A stretch of DNA of 64,000 nt from Microvirga makkahensis (lineage in GTDB: Bacteria > Pseudomonadota > Alphaproteobacteria > Rhizobiales > Beijerinckiaceae), in contig NZ_WURB01000003.1 in the NCBI RefSeq assembly GCF_009830105.1, positions 62,001-126,000 on the forward strand. The letters are read 5' to 3'. A program made the translations under genes and the position numbers. This document shows positions 52,405 to 61,955 of the stretch, piece by piece; position 1 is the stretch's first letter, and the number at the start of each line of letters is the position of its first letter. The notes beneath the pieces are model-generated. The model saw only the letters and a list, made by a program, of their open reading frames with translations. It searched no databases and was not told where the DNA came from.

Positions 52405-53427
52405 ATGCGAGGCAACATGCATTGTGATCGCGCTGAAGCGAATTGCGGCCAGGCGGCCTTTTTGCCTGACCTGGGTCGAACTTTCATTCGCATTGCGGGT
52501 GTTGCAGCCATTGCTCTGGCTGTCGCCAATTGCTCCTCGAAAGTCCGGGGTGGGATCGATCCCAAGTATGGCGTTGCTCCGAGCCCGAAGGTCGTCGCCG
52601 ATGGCCGGCCCATTCCCAAGGGCGGTGGCCGCAATATGGTCGGCAAGCCCTATACGATTGCAGGCAAGACATACGTTCCCACCGAGACGCCCCGTCCGGT
52701 CGAGGGATTGGCATCGTGGTACGGCGCCAACTTTCACGGCCGCATGACGGCCAACGGCGAAATCTTCGATCGCGATTCGATCGCAGCGGCCCATACGACG
52801 ATGCCGCTTCCCAGCTATGCACGCGTCACGAATCTCCAGAACGGGCATTCGATGGTGGTTCGTGTGAACGACCGGGGCCCCTTCCACGGCAACCGCGTCA
52901 TCGACGTCTCCGAGCGCGCCGCTGCGGCCCTCGGCTTCCATCGGCAGGGGACGGCCCGCGTCCGGGTTGAATATCTCGGACGCGCCTCGACGAATGGCAG
53001 CGACGACCGTATCCTTCTCGCCAGCCTTCGGACCGACGGCCAGCCGGCAACCCTGACGAACACGGCTCCGACCATGATTGCCCAGGCGGCCCCGCGCCCC
53101 TCGAACGCGCCGCGCCAGGCCATCGGTATCGGCACCTCTGCCCCTCAGGGCGTGGCTCTGTCTCATGCTCCGCGCCAGATGGCTTCGTCCGCACCGCCTG
53201 GCGGAAACAATGTTCCGTTGCCGCCGGAGCGTCCTTTCGACCTGGGCACGATCCCGGGGGCGGCCGGGACCGGCATGAACTTGAGTTCCGCATCCGCAAA
53301 GGCCCTGCCTCCGTCTCGCCCTGTCGTCGCAGGACTGTATTATGCGGTGCCCGAGGCCGGACAGAGAGGCTTTCAGAAAAGCAGCAGCTTCAGCAATCTG
53401 GATCGGTCGAGCTTCGCCATCCGCTGA
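52405..53427 (+). CDS. rlpA: RlpA-family septal lytic transglycosylase
   Basis: A 340-residue envelope protein. A hydrophobic N-terminus ends in AVANCSSK, a possible but atypical lipoprotein site. The double-psi beta-barrel (about residues 95-190) has LASWYGANFHGRMTANGE, AAAHTTMPLPSYARVTNL and VRVNDRGPFHGNRVIDVSE, the RlpA catalytic fold that cleaves denuded glycan at the septum. The C-terminal 150 residues are Pro/Ala-rich and show no SPOR domain, which many RlpA proteins have. ATG 52405 is used; ATG 52417 is an alternative four codons on. A CtrA-type box lies upstream, and dacC follows. Confidence 0.88.
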   Translation: MRGNMHCDRAEANCGQAAFLPDLGRTFIRIAGVAAIALAVANCSSKVRGGIDPKYGVAPSPKVVADGRPIPKGGGRNMVGKPYTIAGKTYVPTETPRPVEGLASWYGANFHGRMTANGEIFDRDSIAAAHTTMPLPSYARVTNLQNGHSMVVRVNDRGPFHGNRVIDVSERAAAALGFHRQGTARVRVEYLGRASTNGSDDRILLASLRTDGQPATLTNTAPTMIAQAAPRPSNAPRQAIGIGTSAPQGVALSHAPRQMASSAPPGGNNVPLPPERPFDLGTIPGAAGTGMNLSSASAKALPPSRPVVAGLYYAVPEAGQRGFQKSSSFSNLDRSSFAIR

Positions 53428-53434
53428 AAAGCGA

Positions 53435-53460
53435 GGGGCAGGGGTGGAGGCGTCTGCCCC
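53435..53460 (+). terminator. Weak hairpin after rlpA
   Basis: GGGGCA and TGCCCC form a 6-bp stem (53435-53460) around a 14-base loop, 8 bases after the stop. Confidence 0.35.
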
Positions 53461-53494
53461 ATGTTTCCTGCCGTGTGCCGACGCACAGCTTATC

Positions 53495-53509
53495 TTAACG
53501 TAACGTTGA
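53495..53509. promoter_or_regulatory. CtrA-like box upstream of dacC
   Basis: TTAA (53495-53498), seven bases, TTGA (53506-53509): 7 of 8 matches to TTAA-N7-TTAA. It lies 58 bases before the dacC ATG. GATTC at 53530-53534 nearby is a CcrM methylation site (GANTC), which often accompanies cell-cycle promoters. Confidence 0.4.
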
Positions 53510-53566
53510 TTTGCGATTGACGCGCTACAGATTCAGGCTCTCCTAACGGAAGAGTCTGGATACCTT

Positions 53567-54778
53567 ATGATGCGTCACCTGAAGTCTGCCCGCATGCTTG
53601 CAACCGCCCTTCTGTCCCTTGGCAGTCTCGTTCTCGCCTGGGGTTTTCCGGAGGCACGGGCGCAGAGTTTCCAGACCAGCGCTCCCACCGCGATCCTCAT
53701 GGATGCCGGAAGTCATGCCGTTCTTTATGAAAAGAACGCCGATGAGCTGACCGCTCCTGCCAGCATGGCCAAGACCATGACCGCGGAGGTCGTCTTCAAC
53801 GAAGTGAAGAACGGGCGGCTTACCCTCGACAGCACATTCACGGTCTCGGAGAATGCGTGGCGAAAGGGGGGGGCGAGTTCAGGCGGCTCGTCCATGTTCG
53901 CCCAGGTGCACAGCACGATTCGCCTCGAGGATCTGCTCCGAGGACTGATCGTCCAGTCGGGGAACGATGCGGCCATTGTGCTGGCAGAGGGCATCGCCGG
54001 GACGGAGGAAAACTTCGCCCATCTCATGAACGAGCGCGCGCGGGCCATCGGCCTCACGAAATCGACGTTCCGGAATGCGACCGGTTACGGGCACCCGGAG
54101 CAGAAGGCCACGGTCCGTGACCTGGCGAAACTCGCCATTCACATCATCGAGACCTATCCCGATCTCTACAAGTACTTCGGCGAGCGTGAATTTACGTGGA
54201 ACAAGATCCGCCAGCAGAACCGCAACCCCTTGCTGAGCATGGATATCGGCGCGGACGGCCTGAAGACCGGCAACATCGACGAGGCCGGCTACGGACTGAT
54301 CGGGTCCGCCGTGCAGAACGGGCAGCGCCTGATCGTCGTCGTCAATGGGCTCAAGAACGCCCGGGAACGGGCCAATGAGTCACGCAAGCTTCTGGATTGG
54401 GGCTTCAGGGCCTTCGAGTCGCGAGAACTCTTTGCCCAGGGGCAAGTCGTTGGCGAGGCTCAGGTCTACGGCGGCAGCAAGCGCTCCCTCCCACTTGTCT
54501 CCCTGAAGCCAGTTCGTGTACTGGTGCCCCGTGGCGACGGCGAGCGGGTAACGGCTCGGATCATCTACACGGGCCCGCTGAAGGCTCCTGTTCGAAAGGG
54601 AACCGAAGTGGCTCGGCTTCAGGTCAACCGCGGTGAGATGCAGGCGCTCGAAATGCCGCTTTACGCCGGCGAGGACATTCAGGAAGGCACCCTGAGCCAG
54701 CGGGCTCTGGACGGCCTCCTGGAATTCGGAACTGGCTGGGTACGGCGAGCATTTTCGAGTCTTGTCGAAAGAATTTGA
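53567..54778 (+). CDS. dacC: D-alanyl-D-alanine carboxypeptidase (PBP5/6 family)
   Basis: A 403-residue penicillin-binding protein. The signal peptide ends near EARAQS. The three serine-peptidase motifs are S66-M-A-K69, S131-G-N133 and K233-T-G235. It trims the terminal D-Ala from peptidoglycan pentapeptides in the periplasm. The C-terminal domain after about residue 290 is the PBP5-type beta domain, and the last residues (LEFGTGWVRRAFSSLVERI) form an amphipathic membrane anchor. Its stop TGA overlaps the tmk start ATG by one base. ATG 53567 or the next ATG may start. Confidence 0.95.
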   Translation: MMRHLKSARMLATALLSLGSLVLAWGFPEARAQSFQTSAPTAILMDAGSHAVLYEKNADELTAPASMAKTMTAEVVFNEVKNGRLTLDSTFTVSENAWRKGGASSGGSSMFAQVHSTIRLEDLLRGLIVQSGNDAAIVLAEGIAGTEENFAHLMNERARAIGLTKSTFRNATGYGHPEQKATVRDLAKLAIHIIETYPDLYKYFGEREFTWNKIRQQNRNPLLSMDIGADGLKTGNIDEAGYGLIGSAVQNGQRLIVVVNGLKNARERANESRKLLDWGFRAFESRELFAQGQVVGEAQVYGGSKRSLPLVSLKPVRVLVPRGDGERVTARIIYTGPLKAPVRKGTEVARLQVNRGEMQALEMPLYAGEDIQEGTLSQRALDGLLEFGTGWVRRAFSSLVERI

Positions 54779-55452
54779 TGGCGGGTCGGTTCATTACCTT
54801 TGAAGGAGGCGAGGGGGCGGGCAAATCGACCCAGATCGCGAGGCTCAAGGGCCGGTTGGAGCAGCTCGGGCATCCCGTGCTCGTGACCCGGGAACCCGGC
54901 GGGTCACCCTTGGCGGAGGAGATCCGTTCCTTCATCCTGGCCGGCCATGCCAAACCTCTTGGGCCATTCGCCGAAGCCCTGATGTTCGCGGCCGCCCGGA
55001 TCGATCATCTCGACAAGACCATCGAGCCGGCCCTCAGGAACGGCACGAATGTTCTTTGCGATCGTTTCGCCGATTCCACGCGGGCCTACCAAGGTTCCTC
55101 AGGGGCAATAGCCCCTTCCCTGATCGACGACCTGGAACGAGTGACCCTCGCGGGCACCAAACCTGATCTGACCTTCATCCTGGACCTGCCGGCCGAGGTC
55201 GGCCTCGCCCGTGCCGGCGAGCGGCGGGCGCGAAAGGGTGAGGGGGTGGACCGGTTCGAGGATGAGGACCTTTCATTTCACCAGTCCTTGCGCCAGGCTT
55301 TCCTTGGTCTCGCCAAGGCTGCCCCGCAGCGCTGCGCCGTCATCAATGCCGACCAGTCGCCGGATGAGGTCGAGGCAGCAATCTGGGCCACCCTGCGGGA
55401 GCGGATTCCCGAACTGACCCAGCGCGTCGCGAGGTCTCTCGATGTCGCGTGA
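54778..55452 (+). CDS. tmk: Thymidylate kinase
   Basis: A 224-residue kinase that phosphorylates dTMP to dTDP. The P-loop is EGGEGAGKST (residues 9-18). The DR(F) motif is LCDRFADSTRAYQG, and TREPGG is the conserved strand carrying the P-loop partner. ATG 54778 overlaps the dacC stop by one base. It overlaps holB by 11 bases, the common dacC-tmk-holB arrangement of the group. Confidence 0.96.
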   Translation: MAGRFITFEGGEGAGKSTQIARLKGRLEQLGHPVLVTREPGGSPLAEEIRSFILAGHAKPLGPFAEALMFAAARIDHLDKTIEPALRNGTNVLCDRFADSTRAYQGSSGAIAPSLIDDLERVTLAGTKPDLTFILDLPAEVGLARAGERRARKGEGVDRFEDEDLSFHQSLRQAFLGLAKAAPQRCAVINADQSPDEVEAAIWATLRERIPELTQRVARSLDVA

Positions 55453-56506
55453 CATGCAGGAATCGCCTGAGCCCGACCGTTTCGGCGGAGCCCCGCACCC
55501 GCGGGACCAGTTCGCCTTTTTCGGCCATCGGGACGGGGAGGGAGCGTTTGTCGAGGGCCTTCGCAGCGGCAGGCTCCACCACGCATGGCTCGTCGGCGGC
55601 CCTCAGGGGATCGGCAAGGCGACCCTGGCCTACCGTCTGGCCCGCACCGTTCTCGATCCGCGACGGGTGAACGATCCGTCGCTCGACAGCCTCGACATGG
55701 CGCCAGACGCGAGCGTATCGCGGCAGGTCTCCGCTCTCTCGCACCCGAACCTGTCCGTTCTGCGCCGGGCACCGGCCACCGACAAGAAAGCGGCTTCCAC
55801 GACCATTCCCGTGGACTCGGTCCGCAAGGCCCTGAACATGTTCGGGTCCACGGCAGCCGATGGAGGCTATCGGGTCTGTATCGTGGACAGTGCCGAGGAT
55901 CTGACGATATCAAGCGCAAATGCGCTCCTGAAGGTGATCGAGGAGCCGCCGCCGCGTTCCCTGTTCCTGATCGTGAGCCACGCCCCCCAGCGCGTGCTGC
56001 CGACGATCCGCTCCCGTTGCCGGCGCCTTCTCCTGCGCCCGCTCGCCAGCGACCAGGTCGAGGCCGCCATTCGCTCCCTGGGCGAGCCGTGGGCCGGGGT
56101 GCCCAGCGAGTTGCTGGAACAGGCGATGCCTTACGGCGAGGGCTCCGTCCGCCGCACTCTCGAGCTCCTGGACGCAGACAAGGTCTCCTTCATCGAACAG
56201 GTCACGAAAATTCTGAACGGCCTGCCGAAGGCCGACACCCGGCAGATCTGCGCCCTGGCCGAGGCCCTCTCCAAGCGGGATGCCGACGACAGCTACGAGC
56301 TTGCGCTCGAGACCGTGGAGCGGTGGGTTTCAGGCAAGCTGCACGAGCGGGCCGGGACCGGGGCTGCACGCCTTGCGCCTTTGGTGGAGGTATGTGAGAA
56401 GATTTCCCGGACGGCCCGCGAGATCGACGTGTTCAACCTCGACCGCCGGCCCTTCATCCTGACGCTGTTCGACGATCTGGCTGACGCTGTCCGGCGAACG
56501 GCATAA
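55442..56506 (+). CDS. holB: DNA polymerase III delta' subunit
   Basis: A 354-residue AAA+ protein of the clamp loader. The P-loop-like motif is VGGPQGIGKATLAYRLA. Next come VCIVDSAEDLTISSANALLK and IEEPPPRSLFLIVSH, then the SRC motif with its arginine finger in TIRSRCRRL. The Cys zinc module of many delta' proteins is not seen; its place holds a Ser/Asp-rich stretch. It helps load the beta clamp. ATG 55442 lies within the end of tmk, so the two are translationally coupled. Confidence 0.95.
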   Translation: MSRDMQESPEPDRFGGAPHPRDQFAFFGHRDGEGAFVEGLRSGRLHHAWLVGGPQGIGKATLAYRLARTVLDPRRVNDPSLDSLDMAPDASVSRQVSALSHPNLSVLRRAPATDKKAASTTIPVDSVRKALNMFGSTAADGGYRVCIVDSAEDLTISSANALLKVIEEPPPRSLFLIVSHAPQRVLPTIRSRCRRLLLRPLASDQVEAAIRSLGEPWAGVPSELLEQAMPYGEGSVRRTLELLDADKVSFIEQVTKILNGLPKADTRQICALAEALSKRDADDSYELALETVERWVSGKLHERAGTGAARLAPLVEVCEKISRTAREIDVFNLDRRPFILTLFDDLADAVRRTA

Positions 56507-56554
56507 GGTTGTCTCCGCGCCATTCTCGAGATTTCAGAGTTGTAAGGATTCGCC

Positions 56555-58105
56555 ATGGCCGAAAAGCAGAAATTCTATATCACCACGGCTATTTCGTATC
56601 CGAATGGTGCGCCTCATATCGGCCATGCCTACGAGGTCGTTGCGTCCGATGCGATCGCCCGATTCAAGCGCATCGACGGGTATGACGTATTCTTCATGAC
56701 CGGGACGGACGAGCACGGCCTGAAGATCCAGCAGACGGCCGACCGGAGCGGCACGTCCCCGAAGGCCTTCGTGGACGAAATGGCCGCGAAGTTCCGCGCC
56801 ATGGCAGATCGCCTGGACTGCTCCTATGACCGCTTCATTCGCACCACGGACGCGGATCACCTGCCCTCCACGCAGGAGCTCTGGCGGCGGATGCAGGAGA
56901 AGGGGGACATCTATCTCTCCAAGTACTCCGGCTGGTACTCCGTGCGGGACGAGGCCTATTACGACGAGAGCGAGCTGACGAAACAGCCGGACGGCAGCTG
57001 GCGTGCGCCCACTGGCACGCCGGTCGAATGGATCGAGGAGGAAAGCTATTTCTTCCGCCTCTCCGCTTACCAGGACCGCCTGCTCGAGCATTATGCAGCC
57101 AATCCGGACTTCATCGGCCCCGACACCCGCCGCAACGAGATCGTCAGCTTCGTCCGGTCCGGTCTCCAGGATCTCTCGATCAGCCGTACCACCTTCAACT
57201 GGGGCCTGCCGGTTCCCGGCGATTCGAAGCACGTGATGTATGTCTGGATCGACGCGCTCAACAACTACCTGACGGGCTGCGGCTTCCCGGACGAGAACAA
57301 TCCGCGCTGGCATTATTGGCCTGCCGATGTCCACATCATCGGCAAGGACATCGTGCGCTTCCATACGGTCTATTGGCCGGCCTTCCTGATGTCTGCGGAA
57401 CTGCCGCTGCCCAAGCGCGTGTTCGGCCACGGCTTCCTGCTCAACAAGGGCGAGAAGATGTCGAAGTCGGTGGGCAACGTGGTTGATCCCTTCAACCTCG
57501 CCGATACCTATGGCGTCGATCAGATCCGTTATTTCTTCATGCGCGAGGTGCCATTCGGGCAGGACGGCAACTATTCGCACGAGGCGATCGTGAACCGCAT
57601 CAATGCGGATCTGGCGAACGATCTCGGTAATCTGGCGCAGCGTTCCCTGTCGATGATCGCCAAGAATTGCGATGCGGCCGTGCCGCGGCCCGGCGATTTC
57701 ACGCAGGCCGACCGGGATATCCTGTGGCTCGCGGATGCCCTGCCGGGGAAGGCGAGGGCGGCCATGAAGGATTTCGCCGTCCATACCACCCTCGCGGAGA
57801 TCTGGGCGGTCGTGGCGGAGGCGAACCGCTATTTCGCTTCGCAGGAGCCGTGGGTGCTTCGCAAGAGTGATCAGGAGCGCATGAGCACCGTGCTCTACGT
57901 CACGGCCGAGGTTCTGAGGGTGATCGGCATCCTCGCCCAGCCCTTCGTGCCGAATGCTGCGGCCAAGCTTCTCGACCTGCTGGCGGTCGCCCCCGAAAAC
58001 CGCGTTCTCGAGGTGGTCGGCCCCGAGCACCGTCTGCAGGCCGGTACGCCGCTTCCGCAACCGGCGCCGATTTTCCCGCGTTATGTCGAGGCGGAAGCAT
58101 CCTGA
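56555..58105 (+). CDS. metG: Methionyl-tRNA synthetase
   Basis: A 516-residue class I synthetase. The HIGH motif is PHIGH (residues 20-24) in [14 protein letters not shown], and the KMSKS motif is at 301-305 in [10 protein letters not shown]. The connective region [18 protein letters not shown] lacks zinc-binding Cys, and there is no C-terminal tRNA-binding extension, which fits the short MetG type of alphaproteobacteria. It charges initiator and elongator tRNA-Met. It follows holB by 48 bases in the conserved block. Confidence 0.97.
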   Translation: MAEKQKFYITTAISYPNGAPHIGHAYEVVASDAIARFKRIDGYDVFFMTGTDEHGLKIQQTADRSGTSPKAFVDEMAAKFRAMADRLDCSYDRFIRTTDADHLPSTQELWRRMQEKGDIYLSKYSGWYSVRDEAYYDESELTKQPDGSWRAPTGTPVEWIEEESYFFRLSAYQDRLLEHYAANPDFIGPDTRRNEIVSFVRSGLQDLSISRTTFNWGLPVPGDSKHVMYVWIDALNNYLTGCGFPDENNPRWHYWPADVHIIGKDIVRFHTVYWPAFLMSAELPLPKRVFGHGFLLNKGEKMSKSVGNVVDPFNLADTYGVDQIRYFFMREVPFGQDGNYSHEAIVNRINADLANDLGNLAQRSLSMIAKNCDAAVPRPGDFTQADRDILWLADALPGKARAAMKDFAVHTTLAEIWAVVAEANRYFASQEPWVLRKSDQERMSTVLYVTAEVLRVIGILAQPFVPNAAAKLLDLLAVAPENRVLEVVGPEHRLQAGTPLPQPAPIFPRYVEAEAS

Positions 58106-58152
58106 CGCTTCCGCTTTGACAGGCCCCTCCGGGCCTTCAGCGGAAGCGGGAG

Positions 58153-59484
58153 ATGTATACCACATTCATGTTCGCGACCGGGATCGAGAACAGCATCCCG
58201 ACCATCAACAACGGCCGCACGCGCATCGATCAGATGGAGAAGTGCGGTCATTACGAGCACTGGCTGACCGATTTCGACCTTCTGGCCGATCTCGACATCC
58301 AGGTCCTGCGCTATGGACCGCCTCTGCACACGACCTTCCTGGGACCTGAACGCTACGATTGGACCTTCGCCGACATGACCTTCGGCGAAATCGAGCGCCG
58401 CAATATCATCCCGATCGTCGACCTGTGCCATTTCGGTGTTCCGGACTGGATCGGGAACTTTCAGAATCCCGATTTTCCATTCCTTTTCGCTAATTACGCC
58501 GAAGCGTTCGCACGGCGCTTTCCATGGGTGCAACTCTATACCCCCATCAACGAGATGTTCATCTGCGCGACGTTCTCGGCAGCCTATGGGTGGTGGAACG
58601 AGCAGTTGCGAAGCGACCGTGCCTTCGTGACTGCTCTCAAGCACATCGTGAAAGCCAATGTCATGGCCATGGAGCGGATCCTCAAGGTTCGCCCGGATGC
58701 CCTCTTCATCCAGAGCGAGTCCACGGAATATTTCCATGCGGAAAACCCCGCAGCGATCAAGCCGGCGGAGATCATGAACGCGCGGCGCTTCCTGTCGCTG
58801 GACCTCAACTATGGCCGTCGCGTCGACTCGGAGATGTACGAGTTCATCATGGATAACGGCATGTCGCGCGACGAGTATCACTTCTTCCTCAACCGCTCGT
58901 CGCTGCGCCATCACAGCATCATGGGAAACGATTATTACGTCACCAACGAGCATCGGGTTAAGGCGGACGGGTCCTCCCGAGCCGCCGGCGATGTGTTCGG
59001 ATATGACGAGATCACGCGCCAGTATTTCGAGCGCTACCGGCTGCCGGTCATGCATACCGAGACGAACCTGATGGAGGGTCCGACCGGCGAAGAGGCCGTC
59101 GACTGGCTCTGGAAGCAATGGGCCAATGTTCTCAGGGTCCGGAACACCGGCGTGCCCATCGTCGGCTTCACCTGGTATTCCCTGACGGACCAGATGGACT
59201 GGGACGTGGCCCTGCGGGAGGAGAACAACCGGGTGACGCCGGTTGGCCTCTACGACCTGGATCGCAATATCCGGCCGGTGGGCCGATGCTACAAGGAGCT
59301 CATCCGAGCCTGGTGTGATGTTCTTCCGGCGCAGAGCGTGTGCCTCACGGTTCCCGTGGTCTGGCCGCACGAGGTGAATGAACTCGCCGTACGCCACCAT
59401 CAGGAAAGGCTCCAGAGGATGCGCCACAAGGAGTCCCGTGAAGATGACGAGCCTCCGGCGACCACGCAGGAAGTCCGTCGCTAG
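58153..59484 (+). CDS. Family 1 glycoside-hydrolase-like protein
   Basis: A 443-residue TIM-barrel protein related to GH1 beta-glycosidases. The acid/base Glu is in LYTPINEMFICATF (normally TxNEP) and the candidate nucleophile Glu is in VMHTETNLMEG (normally I/VTENG). Also visible are VLRYGPPLHTTFLGPERYDW and the Trp-rich FTWYSLTDQMDWDVAL. Both catalytic Glu are kept, but their surroundings differ from true glucosidases. No signal peptide is seen. It sits between metG and tatD, 47 bases after metG. ATG 58153 is chosen by position; ATG 58168 is possible. Substrate unknown. Confidence 0.85.
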   Translation: MYTTFMFATGIENSIPTINNGRTRIDQMEKCGHYEHWLTDFDLLADLDIQVLRYGPPLHTTFLGPERYDWTFADMTFGEIERRNIIPIVDLCHFGVPDWIGNFQNPDFPFLFANYAEAFARRFPWVQLYTPINEMFICATFSAAYGWWNEQLRSDRAFVTALKHIVKANVMAMERILKVRPDALFIQSESTEYFHAENPAAIKPAEIMNARRFLSLDLNYGRRVDSEMYEFIMDNGMSRDEYHFFLNRSSLRHHSIMGNDYYVTNEHRVKADGSSRAAGDVFGYDEITRQYFERYRLPVMHTETNLMEGPTGEEAVDWLWKQWANVLRVRNTGVPIVGFTWYSLTDQMDWDVALREENNRVTPVGLYDLDRNIRPVGRCYKELIRAWCDVLPAQSVCLTVPVVWPHEVNELAVRHHQERLQRMRHKESREDDEPPATTQEVRR

Positions 59485-59551
59485 ACGAGCCGGGTAATCC
59501 GCTCTATGCAGCCAGAAGATTTGACGGACCCGGAGGAGGGCGCTTTCACCA

Positions 59552-60352
59552 ATGCTGGTCGACAGCCATTGCCACCTGGATTTTCCAGATCTTCAGACGC
59601 GCCTGCCCTCGATTCTGGAGGCGGCGCAGGCCGCCGGTGTCGGCCGATTGGTGACGATCTCGACCCATGTGGCGCGCTTTGAGACCTACAGGGCTCTCGC
59701 CGAGGCGCACGACGTGGTCTTCTTCAGTATCGGCACCCATCCGCATAATGCTGCCGAGGAGCCGGACGTGCCGGCGAAACGCCTGGTGGAGCTCTCCGCC
59801 CATCCGCGCTGCATCGCGATCGGAGAAGCGGGGCTCGATTACCATTACGACAAGAGCCCTCGGGAGGTGCAGCGGAAGGTGTTCCGCACGCATATCGAAG
59901 CCGCCCGCGAATGTGGCTTGCCTCTGGTCATCCATGCACGGAATGCCGACGAGGACATGGTCGAGATTCTATCTGACGAGATGAGGCGAGGGCGCTTCAG
60001 GGCGGTCCTCCACTGCTTCTCGTCGGGTGAGAAGCTGGCTCAGGTAGGTGTAGAGCTCGGGCTCTATGTCTCCTTTTCCGGCATTCTGACCTTCCGGAAC
60101 TCGGACGAGATCCGGCGGATCGCGGCCGTTGTTCCTCGCGATCGTCTTCTCGTCGAAACGGATGCGCCCTACCTCGCGCCGGTGCCGTACCGCGGCAAGA
60201 CCAATGAGCCGGCCTATGTGGCGCATACGGCCCATGTCCTGGCCGAAGTCATCGGCGCCTCCGACGCCGAAATTGCTCGAACCACGACCGACAACTTCTA
60301 TCGGCTGTTTTCCAAGGCGGCGCAGGCGGATACGGCCCGGGAGCTGGCATAA
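59552..60352 (+). CDS. tatD: TatD-family metal-dependent nuclease
   Basis: A 266-residue TIM-barrel hydrolase. Metal ligands are DSHCHLDF (HxH), GEAGLDYHYD (Glu), VIHARNADEDM (His), LHCFSSG (His) and LVETDAPYLAPVPYRGK (Asp). TatD proteins are 3'-5' DNA/RNA exonucleases linked to repair and RNA quality control; despite the name they are not needed for Tat export. The next gene begins 5 bases after its stop. Confidence 0.94.
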   Translation: MLVDSHCHLDFPDLQTRLPSILEAAQAAGVGRLVTISTHVARFETYRALAEAHDVVFFSIGTHPHNAAEEPDVPAKRLVELSAHPRCIAIGEAGLDYHYDKSPREVQRKVFRTHIEAARECGLPLVIHARNADEDMVEILSDEMRRGRFRAVLHCFSSGEKLAQVGVELGLYVSFSGILTFRNSDEIRRIAAVVPRDRLLVETDAPYLAPVPYRGKTNEPAYVAHTAHVLAEVIGASDAEIARTTTDNFYRLFSKAAQADTARELA

Positions 60353-60357
60353 ACGAC

Positions 60358-61155
60358 ATGACGTTGACGTTTACCATTCTGGGGTGCGGTTCTTCGGCGG
60401 GGGTGCCGCGTGTGGGCGTCGGCTGGGGTGCGTGCGACCCTGCGAACCCGAAGAACCGGCGCCGGCGCTGCTCGATTCTGGTCGAGAAAACCACGGCGGG
60501 CGCCACGACGAGCGTTCTGGTTGACACGACTCCGGACCTTCGCGATCAGCTGCTCGGGGCCGATGTGAGGCGTTTGGATGGGGTCCTGTACACGCACGAG
60601 CATGCCGACCACATCCACGGTATCGACGATCTGCGCCCCTTGGCGATCGTCATGCGCAGGCGCATCCCGGCCTATGCGGACCGGATGACCGCCGAACTGC
60701 TTCAGATGCGGTTCGGTTACTGCTTCGAGACGCCAGCCGGAAGCGGCTATCCGCCGATCCTTGAGATGCGCCAACTGAAGCCCGGCGCCATGACCACGAT
60801 TCCAGGACCGGGCGGCCCGGTGACGGCCGTTCCTTTCAGGATGATCCACGGCGATATCGAAGCCTTGGGATTCCGCTTCGATAATTTGGCTTACGCACCG
60901 GACGTGAGTCTGATGCCGCAGGAGAGCCTGGGCTGCCTGGAAGGGCTTGAGGTGCTGATCATCGACGCGTTGCGCTATACGCCGCACCCGACGCATTTTT
61001 CCGTGGCGGAGGCCCTGGAGCTGATCGACAAGGTCAAGCCGCGGCGCGCCATCCTCACGAACCTGCATACGGATTTGGACTACGAGGCGCTGCGACGGCA
61101 ATTACCGCCGCACATCGAGCCAGCCTATGACGGATTACAGATCCAAGTGTCATAG
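60358..61155 (+). CDS. Metallo-beta-lactamase-fold phosphodiesterase-like protein (PhnP-like)
   Basis: A 265-residue MBL-fold protein of the PhnP / RNase Z-like branch. It shows ILGCGSSAGVPRVG, LVDTTPDLRDQLL, THEHADHIHGIDDLR (HxHxDH), a further His in RMIHGDIEALG, and DALRYTPHPTHFS. PhnP acts on cyclic phosphodiesters, and related proteins regularly follow tatD in this order of bacteria. The cytoplasmic role is not established. It starts 5 bases after tatD, so the two share a transcript. Confidence 0.9.
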   Translation: MTLTFTILGCGSSAGVPRVGVGWGACDPANPKNRRRRCSILVEKTTAGATTSVLVDTTPDLRDQLLGADVRRLDGVLYTHEHADHIHGIDDLRPLAIVMRRRIPAYADRMTAELLQMRFGYCFETPAGSGYPPILEMRQLKPGAMTTIPGPGGPVTAVPFRMIHGDIEALGFRFDNLAYAPDVSLMPQESLGCLEGLEVLIIDALRYTPHPTHFSVAEALELIDKVKPRRAILTNLHTDLDYEALRRQLPPHIEPAYDGLQIQVS

Positions 61156-61396
61156 GGCGAGAGGCAAGCAACGGTTCGGCCGCTTCAGAGCACCGGAGCG
61201 TCTCAGGTCCTCCAAATGGACGGCACTCTAAGTTCCATAATATATCTTATGCGATCTATTGATGTGCGCAGAATTCAAATGGCCCAACGAGGCAAGTTAG
61301 GATGCCACACTCCTCCGGGCGGCAAGCTGGCTTGTCAAAAGCTGAGACATTTCAAAGCGGTTGCAATAACCTATCCAAGTGCGAGGGAGATTTGCA

Positions 61397-61855
61397 TCAT
61401 CCCTCTTTCTGCTCCTGCGCCCCTTGTTGAGTTCCGGCCAATTCGTCGACAACCGTCCAACTGTGCGTGATCTCGGCCGTAGCGCCCAGCATGATCGAAG
61501 CCGAGCAATATTTCTCCTTGGAGAGTTCGATGGCCCGCTCGACCTTTGCAGGCGCCAGATTGCGGCCTTTGACCCGGTAATCGACATGGATCGTCGTGAA
61601 GACCTTCGGGTCCGTCTCGGCGCGTTCGGCGCTCACTTCAACTTCGCAGTCGCTCACGTCCTCCCGCCCTTTGCGCAGGATGTTCACCACATCGAAGGCT
61701 GTGCACCCGCCGAGGCCGATCAGCAGCATTTCCATGGGCCGGATACCCATATTGCGGCCGCCATACTCAGGCGCGCCGTCCATCACGACCGCATGCCCGC
61801 TGCCGGATTCCCCGACAAACATCATACCGTCGACCAGCTTGACCCGCGCTCTCAT
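61397..61855 (-). CDS. OsmC-family peroxiredoxin-like protein (YhfA type)
   Basis: A 152-residue OsmC-fold protein. The two redox Cys are in LLIGLGGCTAFDVVNIL and SKEKYCSASIML. The MEMLLIG helix and VEVSAERAETDPKVFTTIHV are typical of the YhfA branch. OsmC proteins reduce organic hydroperoxides with thiol partners; YhfA relatives are less well studied. The 61156-61396 gap downstream has no recognisable gene. It is divergent from mazG, 100 bases away. Confidence 0.9.
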   Translation of the reverse strand: MRARVKLVDGMMFVGESGSGHAVVMDGAPEYGGRNMGIRPMEMLLIGLGGCTAFDVVNILRKGREDVSDCEVEVSAERAETDPKVFTTIHVDYRVKGRNLAPAKVERAIELSKEKYCSASIMLGATAEITHSWTVVDELAGTQQGAQEQKEG

Positions 61856-61955
61856 GGTTTTCGTCTCCCGATCTGAACTGCTCTTTGATCATCTTTTGTC
61901 CTGATTCCCCATAGGAATCGGGCTATGAAGCCAAAGAAGCGAGGAAATCCCGAAA

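Noticed and set aside
56534..58165. 543-codon minus-strand open frame opposite metG, and a similar one opposite the GH1-like gene at 58081-59427
   Set aside because: Arg/His/Gly-rich translations without domains; metG and the GH1-like gene explain the openness.
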